DNA from: Maratus speciosus
Taxonomy: Eukaryota > Arthropoda > Arachnida > Araneae > Salticidae
Assembly: GCA_963932465.1 (NCBI GenBank)
Contig: OZ010786.1
Coordinates: 592,461,038-592,525,037, forward strand
Direction: 5' to 3'
Length of the DNA: 64,000 nt
Below, piece after piece: positions 1 through 11,690 of this stretch. The position numbers and the translations under genes were made by a program. Numbering within the stretch: position 1 is the stretch's first letter; the number at the start of each line of letters is the position of its first letter. The notes under the pieces are model-generated. The model was given only the letters and a program-made list of their open reading frames with translations, had not been told where the DNA came from and did no database searches.

Positions 1-1077
1 AGTATTTCATTCTCTTTTTTATTTACCACAATGGAAATACGATATGTCCAATAAACCTGTGGAAAATGTAAAGATATTTTAATATCGAACAGAACTATTT
101 TTTATTCGTTTCGATAATTTTCTAATAATCTCACTTTACCTTATGTACGACTCTTCATCTGTACCGTAAAATTTCGAGCTATAGCTATCACTCTAAAAAC
201 ATTTGGTTTGATACCCCAACATGCTTTTCTTTTTTTTTAAATTAATATGTAATTTTAATAAGGTATTATGCAATTTTCTTTGTTGCAAGCAAAAATACAG
301 TGGAGAAATTAATTTCCCGTAGCAAGAGAAACTCAAAAAGATATTTATAACTGTTGGGGTAACTGGATCCCATATGGTCCAATTACTCCTGATACATGTC
401 CCAGTTACCGCATTCTTGAAAAATATATGGGATAACTGGAACACCGGCCTTACATTTTAAATATGAAGTAAATATATATAGATACCTAATAATATTAATG
501 TATTTATGTGTCTAATCTTTAAATAAAAATATTGTTTAATAAAAGTACTTGCCTTATTTTAATTAACAATTAAATTTAAAAAATCAAAAAACCGGACTGT
601 GTAAAAAGCGAACTAATTAATCATTTCTCATCAATGTGAAACATTTTTTTTTCAATTCCTACTATTAGCTCACACTCTCGCTATATTTATCTTGTTAAAA
701 TTTTCAATCGTTAATAAAATACTTATTATTCATCCAATCAAATTCAAATAATTTTTTTTAAACTGGTAGTGGATGACACTTGATGTTAATCCAGTTTTTT
801 TTTTCCAAATATTAATCCATTAATTAAATTAAATTAATTTTTCAATAATCGAGAGAGATCTCTTTATCAAGGTATTTTAAAACCGAGAAAGCCCTCTTCT
901 TGATCAAGGCATTTTAAGCACCACTCAAAAGGAAAGAAAAATGGGAGGAAAAAAAATTATCTTATTGACCTAAGTAGGATTTGACTTAAAATATTTTTTT
1001 TTTTTATATTACTTGTTTATTTTACTTACTATTTTTTTTGATGACTTTTAAGTGGTGTTTAACTGTTAGTTCCTATC
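1..1077. other. AT-rich intergenic DNA, no gene seen
   Basis: No coding region or RNA gene is recognisable. The stretch is AT-rich with many short T and A runs. Bases about 841-930 (a segment with GATCAAGG and two near-repeats of it) are an inverted, diverged match to about 23186-23250 inside the composite element further along. That segment is therefore a dispersed repeat. Confidence 0.5.
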
Positions 1078-1364
1078 TACAGTAGCGCTCAAAAGTATTT
1101 TGACAGCCATATATTCTCTCTTATTTTATTTAATATAAAAATGTAAAAGAAAATATATTCCCTATAATTGAGAACACTATGACTGCAGTTATTCAAATGT
1201 ATCAAGTTTCAACTCGTTTGTTTACATTCAGCGCCACCGAAGAAATATGACTCCTCCTTAGCTCAACAGTATTTTGTCAATTAGTTTGCATTTAACTGAT
1301 GAAGGTGTCAATGGCGCTATAGCTTCGGTTAGTGCTTATATTTACTTATTGTGATTATTTTTAA

Positions 1365-1842
1365 ATGTCGAAATGTAAAAAAATATTGAAGTAATTCTAG
1401 AAAAGCCGCTGTCAATGCACTTAAGAAAGGTAGACTGCAAGCAGAATTAGCTCGTTCTTTTAACGTGTCTCGGCAACTTGTTATTACATAGAATAAAGTT
1501 TTTAATAAACATAATTACGTCAAAAATAAGCCTCATACTGGTCATCCGAAAAAAAAAAAAACAACTTGCAATGGTGACTGTATTATAAAAATGATATCTA
1601 CAAGTGATTGCCGTATGTCCGCTGTAATAATAAAAAATGAATTGAAAGAAAATTACGGCACAGACATACACGTTTCATCAGTCAAACGACGCCTAAACCT
1701 CTATGGTTTACATGGCAGAAGCCCAGCAAAGACACGTTTGTTATCTACTAAGAATAGGACGGCTGGAGTTGCATTTGTAAAACGGCATAATCTTTCATGG
1801 GCAAAGCAATTCCATTGCGAAAGTGTTGAAATTAATGATTGA
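1365..1842 (+). pseudogene. Tc1-like transposase, N-terminal half (left arm)
   Basis: Remnant of a Tc1-family transposase DNA-binding domain. After an ATG at 1365, a frameshift and stops interrupt the first codons. The frame then reads SRKAAVNALKKG, ELARSFNVSRQLV (a helix-turn-helix) and, in the open part from 1591, IKNELKENYG, SSVKRRLNLYGLHGR and a basic stretch ending AFVKRHN. This order (HTH, second HTH, GLHGR linker, basic segment) is standard for Tc1 transposases. The homology stops where the MITE begins near 1788, so the last residues of the open frame come from the MITE. The catalytic domain is absent. Non-functional. Confidence 0.8.
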
Positions 1843-1996
1843 CACCGGAATTTGAAAACAAATTTATTTGTAAATAAGAAAATGCTATAGTTCACACATA
1901 TAATAAACCGAATTTTTTTTTAACCAGAATTCTCGTGTCAATCATTAATTTCAACACTTTAGCAATGGAATTGTTTTGCCACTGAAAGGGTTATGC
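1788..1996. repeat. piggyBac-like MITE at the apex of the fold-back
   Basis: Both sides start with degenerate versions of the CCCTTTCAGGGGC terminus used by the TTAA-flanked MITEs at 59459 and 51855 (left TCTTTCATGGGC, right complement CCCTTTCAGTGGC). From the left it follows the 59459 element closely for about 145 bp. Then, at a GTGTCA that is complementary to TGACAC at 1840-1845, the sequence switches strand and retraces the arm. It is therefore an incomplete MITE plus an inverted copy of its beginning. Confidence 0.75.
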
Positions 1997-2412
1997 TGTT
2001 TTACAAATGCAACTTAAGCCTTCCTATTCTTAGTAGATAACAAACGTGTTTTTGCTGTTCTTCTGCCATGTAAACCATAGAGGTTTAGGCGTCGTTTGAC
2101 TGATGAACCGTATATGTCTATGCAGTAATTTTCTTTCAATTCATTTTTTATTATTACAGCGGACTTGCGACAATCACTTGTAGATATCATTTTTATAATA
2201 CAGTCAACATTGCAAGTTGTTTTTTTTTTTCAAATGACCACTGTGAGATTTATTTTCGATGTATTCCTGTTTATTAAAAGCTTTATTCCATGTAATAACA
2301 AGTTGCCGAGACACGTTAAAAGAACGGGTTGATTCTGCTTGCAGACTACTTTTTTAAGTGAATTCACAGCGGCTTTTTTAGAATTACTTCAATATTTTTT
2401 ACATTTCGGCAC
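1995..2412 (-). pseudogene. Tc1-like transposase, N-terminal half (right arm)
   Basis: Inverted second copy of the helix-turn-helix region at 1365-1842, reading toward it. Residues such as RRLNLYGLHGR, AKTRLLSTKNR and AFVK are shared. The start codon is lost (GTG where the left arm has ATG), and a TAA at 2014-2016 replaces a glycine codon of the left arm. Both arms have decayed independently since the inverted duplication. Confidence 0.75.
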
Positions 2413-2769
2413 TTAAAAATAATCACAATAAGTCAATATAAATGCTAATTGAAGATAAAGCGCCACTGACACCTTCAACAATTAAATGCAAACTAATTGT
2501 CAAAATACTTTTGAGCTAAGGAGGAGTCATATTTCTTCGGTGGTACCTAATGTAAACAAACAAGTTGTAACTTGAAACATTTGAATAACTGCAGTCATAG
2601 TGTTCTCAATTATAGGGAATATATTTTCTTTTACATTTTTATATTAAATAAAATAAGAGAGAATATAAGGTTGTCAAAATACTTTTGAGCGCTACTGTAT
2701 AAACACTGTTTTGTCCAGGTCGATAGATGTCTATGATGGTTAGAGTTGCAGTAAAGTTAGACATCCACA

Positions 2770-3105
2770 ATACATACACAACTTCCAGGTTGTATATTAT
2801 TTTAACGGAGCCTCTGTCTGTAAAATAGTGAATGAAACATCGTCTTCATTTTAAAAGACCTATCGAATGATATGCCGCTCAATAGTGTGCGTAATTTTTT
2901 TTTCGTCTCTACCGCCATTTTGAATTTATAAAAACAAAACCTAGCCTATAACCATCGGGCAGTTAAGACGAATTGATAGAGACATCATTCATTAACATCC
3001 ATTCAGCCGTTGGGATGTTTTGAGTGTATAAAGAAATACACATACACAGATACGCGTGAAATACATAACCCTTCTCTTCAGTCGGGTAATAAAAAGCAAA
3101 GGAAG
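2770..3105 (+). repeat. LINE-like 3' end
   Basis: The stretch ends with a phrase typical of arthropod non-LTR element tails: CATTCAGCCGTTGGGATG, then a tract rich in ACACATACACAGATAC, then CATAACCCTTCTCTTCAGTC and GGGTAATA. No reverse transcriptase coding is left. The family assignment is from memory of similar tails and is tentative. Upstream, 2698-2770 shows nothing recognisable. Confidence 0.4.
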
Positions 3106-3685
3106 TTCAACCAAATGGATTTTTTTTTCAAAGAAACCTAAACATTCGGCAAACTGTCACAGTAAAGGCAGAGTTCTGATTGAGTTGACACACGTTGTTT
3201 TAAGAAATAGAGATGGGGGTACAATTTTGACAAAAGATAAAACTTATCAAATATCAATGATTTTCTTTATAAAACAGCCTATGGCCCAGTTACCTCGTGG
3301 GTCCAGTCACCCCAGCTCACCTTAGAGATATGGACATGGTTAGAAGGAGTAAAAATGATTTATGTTTGAGTTTTCAGTTTTACTTCTTTGAGTGATGGTG
3401 GAATATTTTTTTAACATCACCAAATTTTAATCAATAGTTGTACCAAAAATTGTTATCAGGATATTTTTTTAGAAATATGAAGAAAAAATAGGGGAAGGGG
3501 ACTGTTCTTATTTCCAATTATTCTTATTTCGACATTTCTTATTTCCAAATACTTCTTTTTACAAAATTCTAGTGGGACTTCGGTACTGCAAAAACCCAAT
3601 TACTAATTACTTATTGCCTCAAAGATTTAAAAACTCTAATACACAAAATGTAATTCTTTTTATTTGTAAATATTTTTTCTCTTTT

Positions 3686-3688
<3 letters not shown>

Positions 3689-3729
<41 letters not shown>
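3689..3729. repeat. (TA)n microsatellite
   Basis: About twenty TA dinucleotides in a row inside the first array unit. Other units have only short TA runs at the corresponding place, so this is a local expansion. Confidence 0.95.
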
Positions 3730-3732
<3 letters not shown>

Positions 3733-4509
3733 CTATTTATTTATTTAGAAATGTATTTCGATCTCTGTACATATTCTTTTTATTTGTTACCTACATGTAA
3801 AACATCTTTTCTTTGATTTAAAAGAGTTATCAGAATTAAATTTAAAAAAAAGTTTAATTAAAAATATTCATTTTAGCACTATTTTAATATTAATGCCAAT
3901 AAAGGGCTTTAAAATAACCATATTTTTTTCTAGTGTGTGATTTTGCTCATTCATTCTTCTGATTAATTTCATTTCATCTGTTTGAAAATATTGCAAACGA
4001 TGGGAAAATAAATTAAAAACAATACATATATTTACAATATATTAGTTCTCTATTTCTTTTACATATATAGTTATGCTTGAATACATATGCATGATTCTCG
4101 ATCAAAATATGCATTCAATTTCAATAGCGAAAGGAAACTAATATGTTTTTACATTCCAAATATTATTATAAATACATATAAAACGCTGTATTCTTTTCAA
4201 ACGTTTTTGTGTAGAATTCAATATAACTCGATAGTGTTTCCTATAAAAGCTTATTTCCCTTTGCTATTATTCATTCTTCCTTGGGAAGGATAATATTGCA
4301 AAGCGCATCCGAAATACAGTATCTTCGTACATAAAACTAATGCAAGTCCTTAATAGAAATACCGTTATCATCTATTCAAAAGCAACAGAGTGTTTATCCA
4401 TATAAAGTGTATATTTAGATATATAAGTATGGTCTGAAGAAAATAAATAGTATTTTTGTTTGCTTTTTTCAGTTTTACTTCTTTGAGTCATTATGGAATA
4501 TTTTATTAA

Positions 4510-4707
4510 CACTTTGCACTCGAGGGCTCCGCTGCGGAGACATAATCTTTTTTTCCAAAGTTTGTTTTTGGCACCAGTAATAAAGGAAAATAAAATGTAC
4601 CTTATTTAACCTGAGCATTTTTGAAATCACGTACTTGAACGAAACTTCTTTTAAAAAAAGTGGTTCCGATCGAATAAAATTTGTGTAAGAGACGCCGAGC
4701 GCAAAGA
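4510..4707. repeat. TTAA-type MITE
   Basis: Insertion in the second array unit, directly after TTAA (4506-4509). The left end CACTTTGCACTCGAGGGC is matched in inverse by GCCGAGCGCAAAGAG on the right. The first unit (3371 onward) lacks it, which gives the pre-insertion sequence. The right TTAA copy has degenerated. Confidence 0.7.
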
Positions 4708-5027
4708 GCAAATATCATCAAATTTTAATCAATAGTCGTATCAAAAATTTTTTATCAGGATTTTTTTTAAATTTAGAAATATGAAGATAAAACAGGGGAG
4801 GGGACTGTAAAATTGTATTTCTTATTTTCAGATATTTTTCTTTCAAAATTCTTGTGTGGATTCAGTACTTCAGAAACTCAATTACAAATTACTTATTGCC
4901 TCAAAGATTTAAACAGTCCCGATACATAAAATGTAATTATTTTTATTTGTTAATATTTTTTGCGATTTTTATGATTTAGATTTTTTTTTACTATTCTTTT
5001 ATTTGGATATGTATTTCGCTCTCTATA

Positions 5028-5260
5028 GCCCTTCAATACCTGAAGAGTTTTTGCAGAAATTAAAGATCTTGATTTTTAACCCCAATTAATTGGATCGTAT
5101 TTGATTGAAAAAAAAATTAATTTTTGTCCAATGTCAAAAAAATTAATTTTTGTCAAAGGGGGATTTACACAATTCTGCGGTTCAGACAAAAGGAGACATT
5201 GTTCTTTTCTATTTTCTTTAGGATCAGCTACACAATTGTGTAGGTAATGTATTAAAGGGA
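5028..5260. repeat. TA-flanked MITE in array unit
   Basis: Inserted inside the CTCTATATATGTTC landmark of the second array unit. The left end GCCCTTCAATACCTGA and the right complement TCCCTTTAATACATT form terminal inverted repeats flanked by TATA. Other array units have an uninterrupted landmark. Confidence 0.7.
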
Positions 5261-7054
5261 TATATGTTCTTTTTATTTGTAATCTACATGCTTTTTAAAA
5301 CATTATATTTTCCTTGATTTAAAAGAATTGAATAAAAAAAAGTTCAATTAAAAATATTCATTCTAGTACTATTTTAACATTACTGCCAATAATTAGCCCT
5401 TTTAAATATAACCAATATATAACCCTAACAAATATATATATTTTTTCTAGGATACGTCTTTTCTTATACTTTCTTGCGATTAATTTCATTTCAACTTAAA
5501 AAAAAAATATTGCGAAAGATGGGAAAAGAAATAAAAAAATAATATATTTACAATATATTAGTTATACATTTCTTTTACTTACATACATAAGCTGGAATAC
5601 ATATACATGGTTCCCGATCAAAATATAAATTCAATTTCAATAGTAAAATGAAACACAAATATGTCTTTACATTCCAAATAGTATTATAAATACATATAAA
5701 ACGCTGTTTTCTTTAAGAAAGTTTTTCTGTAGAATTCAATATAATTCGATAGTGTTGCCTATAAAAGCTTATTTCCCTTTGCTATTATTCATTTTTCCGA
5801 GGAAAGGATAATATTGCAAAAAGCATTCGAACTGTAGTACTTCAGTACATAAAAACTAATGTAAGTGTCTAATAGAAATACCATTATCACCTATTGAAAA
5901 GCAACAGAGTGTTTATCCGCACAAAGTGTATTAAAGATATGAATATGGTCTAGAGGAAATAAAAAGGATTTATTTTTGCTTTTCCAGTTTTACTTCTTTG
6001 AGTCACGGTGGGATATTTTTTTACGTCACCAAATATTAATTAATAGTCGTAAAAATAAAATAAAAAAATCGATTTTTTTAAACAAATTTGTTAAAAAAAG
6101 ATTGGGGCTGTATATTTAAACTTCTTATTTTCAGATATTTCTTTTCTGAAATTTCTTTTGGGAATTCAGTTCTGCAGAAACCGAATTACTCATTAGTTAT
6201 TGCCTCTAATATTTTAGAAGCTCTGATACACAAAATGAAATTATTTTTATTTCCAAATATTTTTTACTTATTTTTTTTTTAATTTTTAATTTTTTTTTTT
6301 TTACTGTTTTAGAAATGTATCTCGTTCTCTATATAGATTTTTTCCAAATGTTATCAAAATTCTTTTTAAAACATTCCTTTTTAAATTTAAAATATCTCAA
6401 AAAATTTTAATTTAAAAAGTAAAAAAAAATAAAAAAATATTATTAATTTCAGCCCTAATTTCAGATTAATGCCAATAATGGCGCCTAAATTAACAAATTA
6501 ATATTTTTTCATAGTGTTTTTTTTTAATTCTTTCTTGTGTCTTACAAGAAAGATTGTCACACAATAACTCTTACTTTTCCTTCAATCTGGTCCCCTGCAC
6601 GATATTATATTTTTCATTTGTACTTGGATACAAATAGCTAGACTGAAAATCCCGCTTCCTCTTTTTTAGCTGAAAAATATTGTTGAGCTTTGAGTGAAAT
6701 TTACTCTTCCATATATAGCCAATTGCTATAAGAAAGTTGAGTATACATCGCAAATTTCCTATACGCAGGGGTCGTACGCTTAAAGGTTTTTTTTTTTTTT
6801 TTTCTTTTTCAGGGCAAATATCTCTATTTGTTTATAGAAAAATAAATATTCGTTAAACGCTCGAAATTTTGCCGTATTTAAGAAGATATTTTTCCATATA
6901 AAAATACTGTTACCGAATAATTAATTACCCAGTTGTGTAATTTCAGGACGACTACGTAATACTAGGTTGAGATTGACACTGGTTTTTCTCAGCATATTTT
7001 TCTGGTAGGAAATTTTCAATATTCTAAAAGCATTTATGATCATAGCATTTATGT

Positions 7055-7545
7055 AGGGTTTCTCGGGCTGTGTTTTTCATTCAGATTGTTTGATTCCTTC
7101 CAGTTTTATAGTGTAATTGACTTTATTCTGGTATCACTTTACCTGTCTTTAAACTCTTATAGTCGTTCTTGCAACTACAGCTATATCTATATTTAAATAT
7201 AACTATAACTTCCTTTTCAAGTTCTTAAACTTAACTTTAACTTTTTTTTATCTCTATAATTAAAGCACTTATGCTAGTACCTATCTTTAATTTTTTTTTT
7301 CATTTTATAATGTAGTTTTAACAACTACACCTTTCTCTTTTTCCCTATGGCTCATTAATTTGTAAGACATCATATCTACAGCCTGGGTGTTAATTGCCTG
7401 TCAACTAGGAAACCCCTCAACGCTGCTCCACTGCTCAGCACTGTTCAGCACTGTCATTAAATAAGGTGAATATTTATTTTCCTAAAAGTGGCGGCATTAA
7501 GCAATCTGAATTTTTAAACCGTAATTCAATGCGACCGTTAAGGTG
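7055..7545. repeat. TTAA-type MITE interrupted by another repeat
   Basis: The outer parts (TCTCGGGCTGTGT and the end GACCGTTAAGGTG before TTAA at 7546) match the 209-bp MITEs at 26937 and 30286. The very left end is missing. At about 7147-7470 it is split by a segment with ATAATGTAGTTTTAACAACT and ending CTGCTCAGCACTGTTCAGCA, a repeat family also seen at 29612 and 52835. The same nested arrangement occurs in copy 2 at about 14350-14839. Confidence 0.75.
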
Positions 7546-8871
7546 TTAAAACGTTCTGTGTCTAACGTACTATTAATAGAACATGTCGTTTCATTCAATT
7601 CTTTCATATATTTTCATTCATTTTTCTTTTCTTTTGTCGCAACAGTATTACCAATTTCGCGGTTTTCTAAATTCAAAATATCTGCTAGATTTTTGAAATA
7701 GTAATTTCATCTTATTTGAACCAATGCAGTACATTATGAATGACTACAAGAGTCGTTATTTTCTTGTTTATTTTCAATCGAAGGTGATCGGTCTATTAGT
7801 TTTGATGCATAGATAATAAGTTCATTTTATTTAATAGAAGATACAGATACTAGTCTTTAAACAAATGAAAAATTAAAAAAAAAATTCTGTTGAATATTTT
7901 GAATGCAAAAATACGGCTAATTTTCACCGTTGATCGCTGTCGTTGATGCTTTAACTGAAATGCCAATAATAGTAAAATATTGGGTTTATATTGGAAATAA
8001 TTGTGATGAAACGTCAATACCGCAGAAATATTTCTACATATTGATTGTAATTTATCTGCATTAAAATGTCAATATTATAAAATTACTTACTTTATGTTAG
8101 AAATATTAAAAATGAAATTGCCAAATGTTTCTTGCCAATATTGTGCAAATATGTGTAAAATGTAAACTTTCTAATGTTGGGACAATATTTCATGCAAATA
8201 TTGGCGATAATGCACAAGACATACTCAATACAATCAATATAGGCGAAATAGTTTCTTTTTTTCTTACATCGATGAGTATATCTTTTACTAGATGTTTCAT
8301 TAGGTAGTTATACAGAAATCGAACGATCCTTGAATTGGAACATCACTAGTTATGGATGGTAATTTTTCCCTCGTTGAATGACAGTAAATTTGTGACTAAA
8401 TAAAACGAGGGTTTCCATTAAAGAGCATTCCAATTGAAGAGTAGTATTCAATTGTACGAACCATGTGTATCTGCAACGCCTGACTTTCGCTATATGTGCT
8501 TTTCAAACTAGTGATGGGGAGGGGGGGGGGAGGGTTAGTCCTGGCAAAATGTTTGAGCCCTCCAACACCTGAGCCTTTAAAAATTTGTAGCCTATACAAC
8601 TAATATAATACATTTTACTTTTTTGCATCTTTCTCAATGTTATCAATACAAAAAACCACTCCATCACAGACAATACTTCGTGAAATTTTCTTACTCGACA
8701 ATGAATCTGATTAATGCCAAAATTGAAAATTATGGAAAGTTTCTGATTTAACATTGATACGTTTTTCTAACTTTTAAACAGAATTTCGTACAAAAAGATT
8801 ATATTTCTAACTTATGAAGCAATTAGAAGTTGCAAGCTCTTCTGTTTCTTAACCCTTTGAGCCACGTTTAA

Positions 8872-9024
8872 CCATAGCTGCCAACTCTTCCGCTTTTTCA
8901 GACCACATAAATTTAATAGAAAATTTTGCCTTATTTAATCGGCAGATTACGGCGATTTAAAAAGGTAAAATTTACTATAGATTTTTTGTGGTCTGAAAAA
9001 GCGTAAGATGTTGGCAGCTATGGT
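8872..9024. repeat. TTAA-flanked MITE absent from copy 2
   Basis: A 153-bp palindromic insertion flanked by TTTAA on both sides (8867-8871 and 9024-9028 region). Ends read CCATAGCTGCCAACTCTTCC inward. In higher-order copy 2 the same place (16151-16155) has a single TTTAA and no insert, so this element entered copy 1 after the 7.3-kb duplication, or was lost cleanly from copy 2. A relative lies at 26768-26919. Confidence 0.9.
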
Positions 9025-9146
9025 TTAACATATAATTTCCGACTTTTTAAGTTTTACTTCTTTGAGTCATGGTTGAATATTTTTTTACCCCACCAAATTT
9101 TAATCAAGAGTCGCAGCAAAATTTTTTATTCGATTATTTTTATATA

Positions 9147-10285
9147 CAGTCGGACCTCTATTTAACGAACCTCTATTTTGCGAATTTCTCCATTTGCGAA
9201 CTTCTCCTTGGAACCAAGAATATTTTGCGAATTTCTTCGTAAAATAACCTCCAAATAGAGAAGTGCATTCTCTACTTCACGAATTTTTTCTTGTGATCTA
9301 AATGTTTTTTTCTCCCTATTTCTCAAAATATTTCGGGACATTTCAAACTTATTCTTTCTTTTAACACATTTTATGATGTTCAATTGCCTTGAACTGGTTT
9401 TACCAGGCGCCTACTTTGTCAGCAGTGAGGATTCGGTAAGTACGGAGGACTAAGACGATAGTCCCTTAGAGTAACTTTTAAAATGTGGATACAGCTGAGA
9501 AAAAAAGAAGAAATTAACAATGATGTGCTGATTGATGACTGTATTTCATTTAATTCTGAAATTGAGACCTCGGAAACTTTAACCAAATTGGATATTTTCG
9601 ACAGTGTGAAAAACAAAAACAATACAGCAATGAATTGCGATGAAGACGAATATGATGAAGATGAAATTATCATGATGCAGGAATTAACAAAACTTCGTAT
9701 GATGAAATGCTAAACTCATTTGAAATAATCCGACGCGGATTACAGTTTAAAGAAAATACGCATGAAGGGGCTTTTTGGTGAATTGCAAAGATGCAAAACG
9801 AATTATGAAAGAAAACACTTTTTAAAATAAAAAACTCAGGTAAAATTAACAGAGTTTTTTAGAAATTAAATTTAAGGACACATGTGGTAATGTATGGTTT
9901 AAATTATTTGTTATAATAATATTAAATACGATAATGTCATTAAAATTCGTTAATTTTAATGTAAAACTATTTATATTAAACTGAAAATGCAATGTATTTC
10001 CGGACAATGATTTGTTTTCCTCGCAGATTTCAAAGATTTAAACACATAGAAAGAATGAATTGATGATAGGTATTGGTGGGTAAAATAAATAAAACAAACA
10101 TATATAATTTATTTTTTAAAAAGTGTGATTAATTACTTTTATTAAAAATATTTAGTGTTTATGAATTTAAAATCTGTTTTATGTAGATTAAAATATTTTA
10201 AACGGTGAATCTCTATTTAAAGAATTTTCCATATAACGAACTTTTTTGCGGGATTTAGCAACTTCATTAAATAGAGGTTCGACTG
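9147..10285 (+). mobile_element. Non-autonomous pogo/Tigger-like element
   Basis: A 1139-bp insertion flanked by TA, with ends beginning CAGTCGGACCTCTATTTAAC on the left and an inverted AGAGGTTCGACTG on the right. A further subterminal motif is repeated inside both ends (ACGAACCTCTATTTTGCGAA left, ATATAACGAACTTTTTTG right). CAGT ends, TA target and this CTATTTAACGAA motif are typical of pogo/Tigger elements. Only a C-terminal coding remnant remains inside, so the element depends on transposase made elsewhere. A second copy is at 16274. Confidence 0.8.
9483..9713 (+). pseudogene. Possible Tigger transposase C-terminal remnant
   Basis: A 76-codon frame encoding an acidic tail: DDCISFNSEIET, then CDEDEYDEDEIIMMQELTKL near the stop. 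An acidic C-terminus fits the end of Tigger-type transposases, and the place just before the 3' end of the element fits too. No DNA-binding or DDE domain precedes it. The assignment rests on position and composition, so it is moderate. The homologous frame at 16611 is also open. Confidence 0.5.
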
Positions 10286-11659
10286 TAAATGCTATGAAAA
10301 AAAGGGGCTTGTAAAATTCAGTTTCTTATTTTCAGATGTTTCTTTTGAACATTCTTGTGTGAATTCAGCACTGCAGTAACCCGAATACGGATCATTTATT
10401 ACCTCAAAGATTTAAGAAGTTCTGATTCAAAAAATGTAATTATTTTTATTTGTAAATATTTTTTATTCTTTTTATTATTTAGAAATATTTTTTACTATTT
10501 TTTTTTTTATTTAGAAATGTATTTCGCTTTCTATATATGTTCTTTTTATATGTTATCAACATGCTTTTTAACCCCCCCCCCTAATTTAAAAGAATAAAAT
10601 AAAGGTTTTTTTTTATTATTAAGAATATTCATTTTAGATTTTTTTTTAATATTAATGAAAATAATGGGACATAAAATAACCATTTATTTTCAGTGTACGT
10701 TTCTCCTGATTATTTTTTGTGATTAATTTCATTTCATCAGTTTGAAAGTATTGCGAAAGAAGGGAAATTTTTTTTTTTTTAAGTTATATATTTACAATAT
10801 ATTAGCTCCCTATTTCTTTTAATTACATACATATGCTTGAATACATAAGCATGCTTCTCGTTCAAAATATACATTCAATTTCAATAGTAAAATGAAACAG
10901 GAATATGTTTTTACATTCCAAATATTATTATTAACACATATAAAACGCTGTATTCTTTCTCAAACGTTTTTCTGTAGAATTCAATATAACTCGATAATGC
11001 TGCCTATAAAAGCTTATTTCCTTTTGCATTATCCATTCTTCCGAGGAAAGGATAATATTGCAAAGAGCATCCGAACTGCAGTATTTTAGTACATAAAATT
11101 AATGCAAGTCAACCGTTATCACCTCTTCAAAAGCAACAAAGTGTTTATCCACATAAAATGCATTAGAGATATAAGTATGATCTGACGGAAAGATAAAGGA
11201 TTTGTGTTTGCTCTTTCACTTTTACTTCTTTGAGTCATGGTGGAATACATATGCATGATCCTCGATCAAAATATAAACTGAATTTGAACAGTGAAATGAA
11301 AGACGAATATGTTTTTACATTCACAAATATTATTATAAATACACATAAAAAGTTTCCTTTTCTGAAATGTTTTTTCTGTAAAATTCAATATAACTCGATA
11401 TTGCTGCGTATAAAAAGGTTATTTCCTTTTTCTATTATTCGTTCTTCCAAGTAAGAACAATATTGGAAAAATCACCCAAAATGCAGTATTTCAGTACATA
11501 AAAACTAATGCAATTGTCTAATAGAACTACCATTATCACCGACTCAAAAGCAACAAAGTGTTAATCCGCTTACGTGTATTAGAGATATGTGTATGGGCTG
11601 AAGGAAATAAAAATGTTTTAGGTTTGCTTTTTAAGTTTTACTTCTTTGATTCATGGGAA

Positions 11660-11690
<31 letters not shown>

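Larger units (their letters stand above)
1080..2697. mobile_element. Fold-back Tc1-like element, palindromic
   Basis: A 1.6-kb near-perfect palindrome flanked by TA (1078-1079 and 2698-2699), the target duplication of Tc1/mariner elements. The ends read CAGTAGCGCTCAAAAGTATT inward from both sides. The left arm is 1080-1845 and the right arm about 1935-2697, with a loop of roughly 90 bp. Each arm holds the same 5' half of a Tc1-like element, including the transposase DNA-binding region, so the copies face each other. The apex lies inside a TTAA-type MITE. Neither arm has a DDE catalytic domain, so the element cannot move by its own enzyme. The arms differ by scattered substitutions and small indels, so the structure is not very recent. 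Confidence 0.9.
3371..5976. repeat. Two single ~1.1-kb array units
   Basis: Units start at 3371 and 4466 with a conserved TTTACTTCTTTGAG motif followed by a T run and an AAATTTTAATCAATAGT motif. Each has the same order of landmarks: TTCTTATTTTCAGATAT, TAGAAATGTATTTCGCTCTC, ATTAATGCCAATAA, a TTTACAATATATTAGT block, AAATATAAATTCAATTTC, a GTAGAATTCAATATAACTCG block, and CAACAGAGTGTTTATCC. The first unit is about 1095 bp. The second is 1511 bp because two MITEs sit in it. Short open frames recur at the same place in several units but are broken differently in each, so I see no gene. Confidence 0.85.

Noticed and set aside
8512..8532. G run as a regulatory G-quadruplex
   Set aside because: A simple homopolymer that differs in the sister copy (15810). 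No evidence beyond composition.
4087..11454. Recurring 65-75-codon plus-strand frames in array units
   Set aside because: They cover the same repeat landmark (RIQYNSI) but begin and end differently in each unit, as expected of decaying non-coding repeats.
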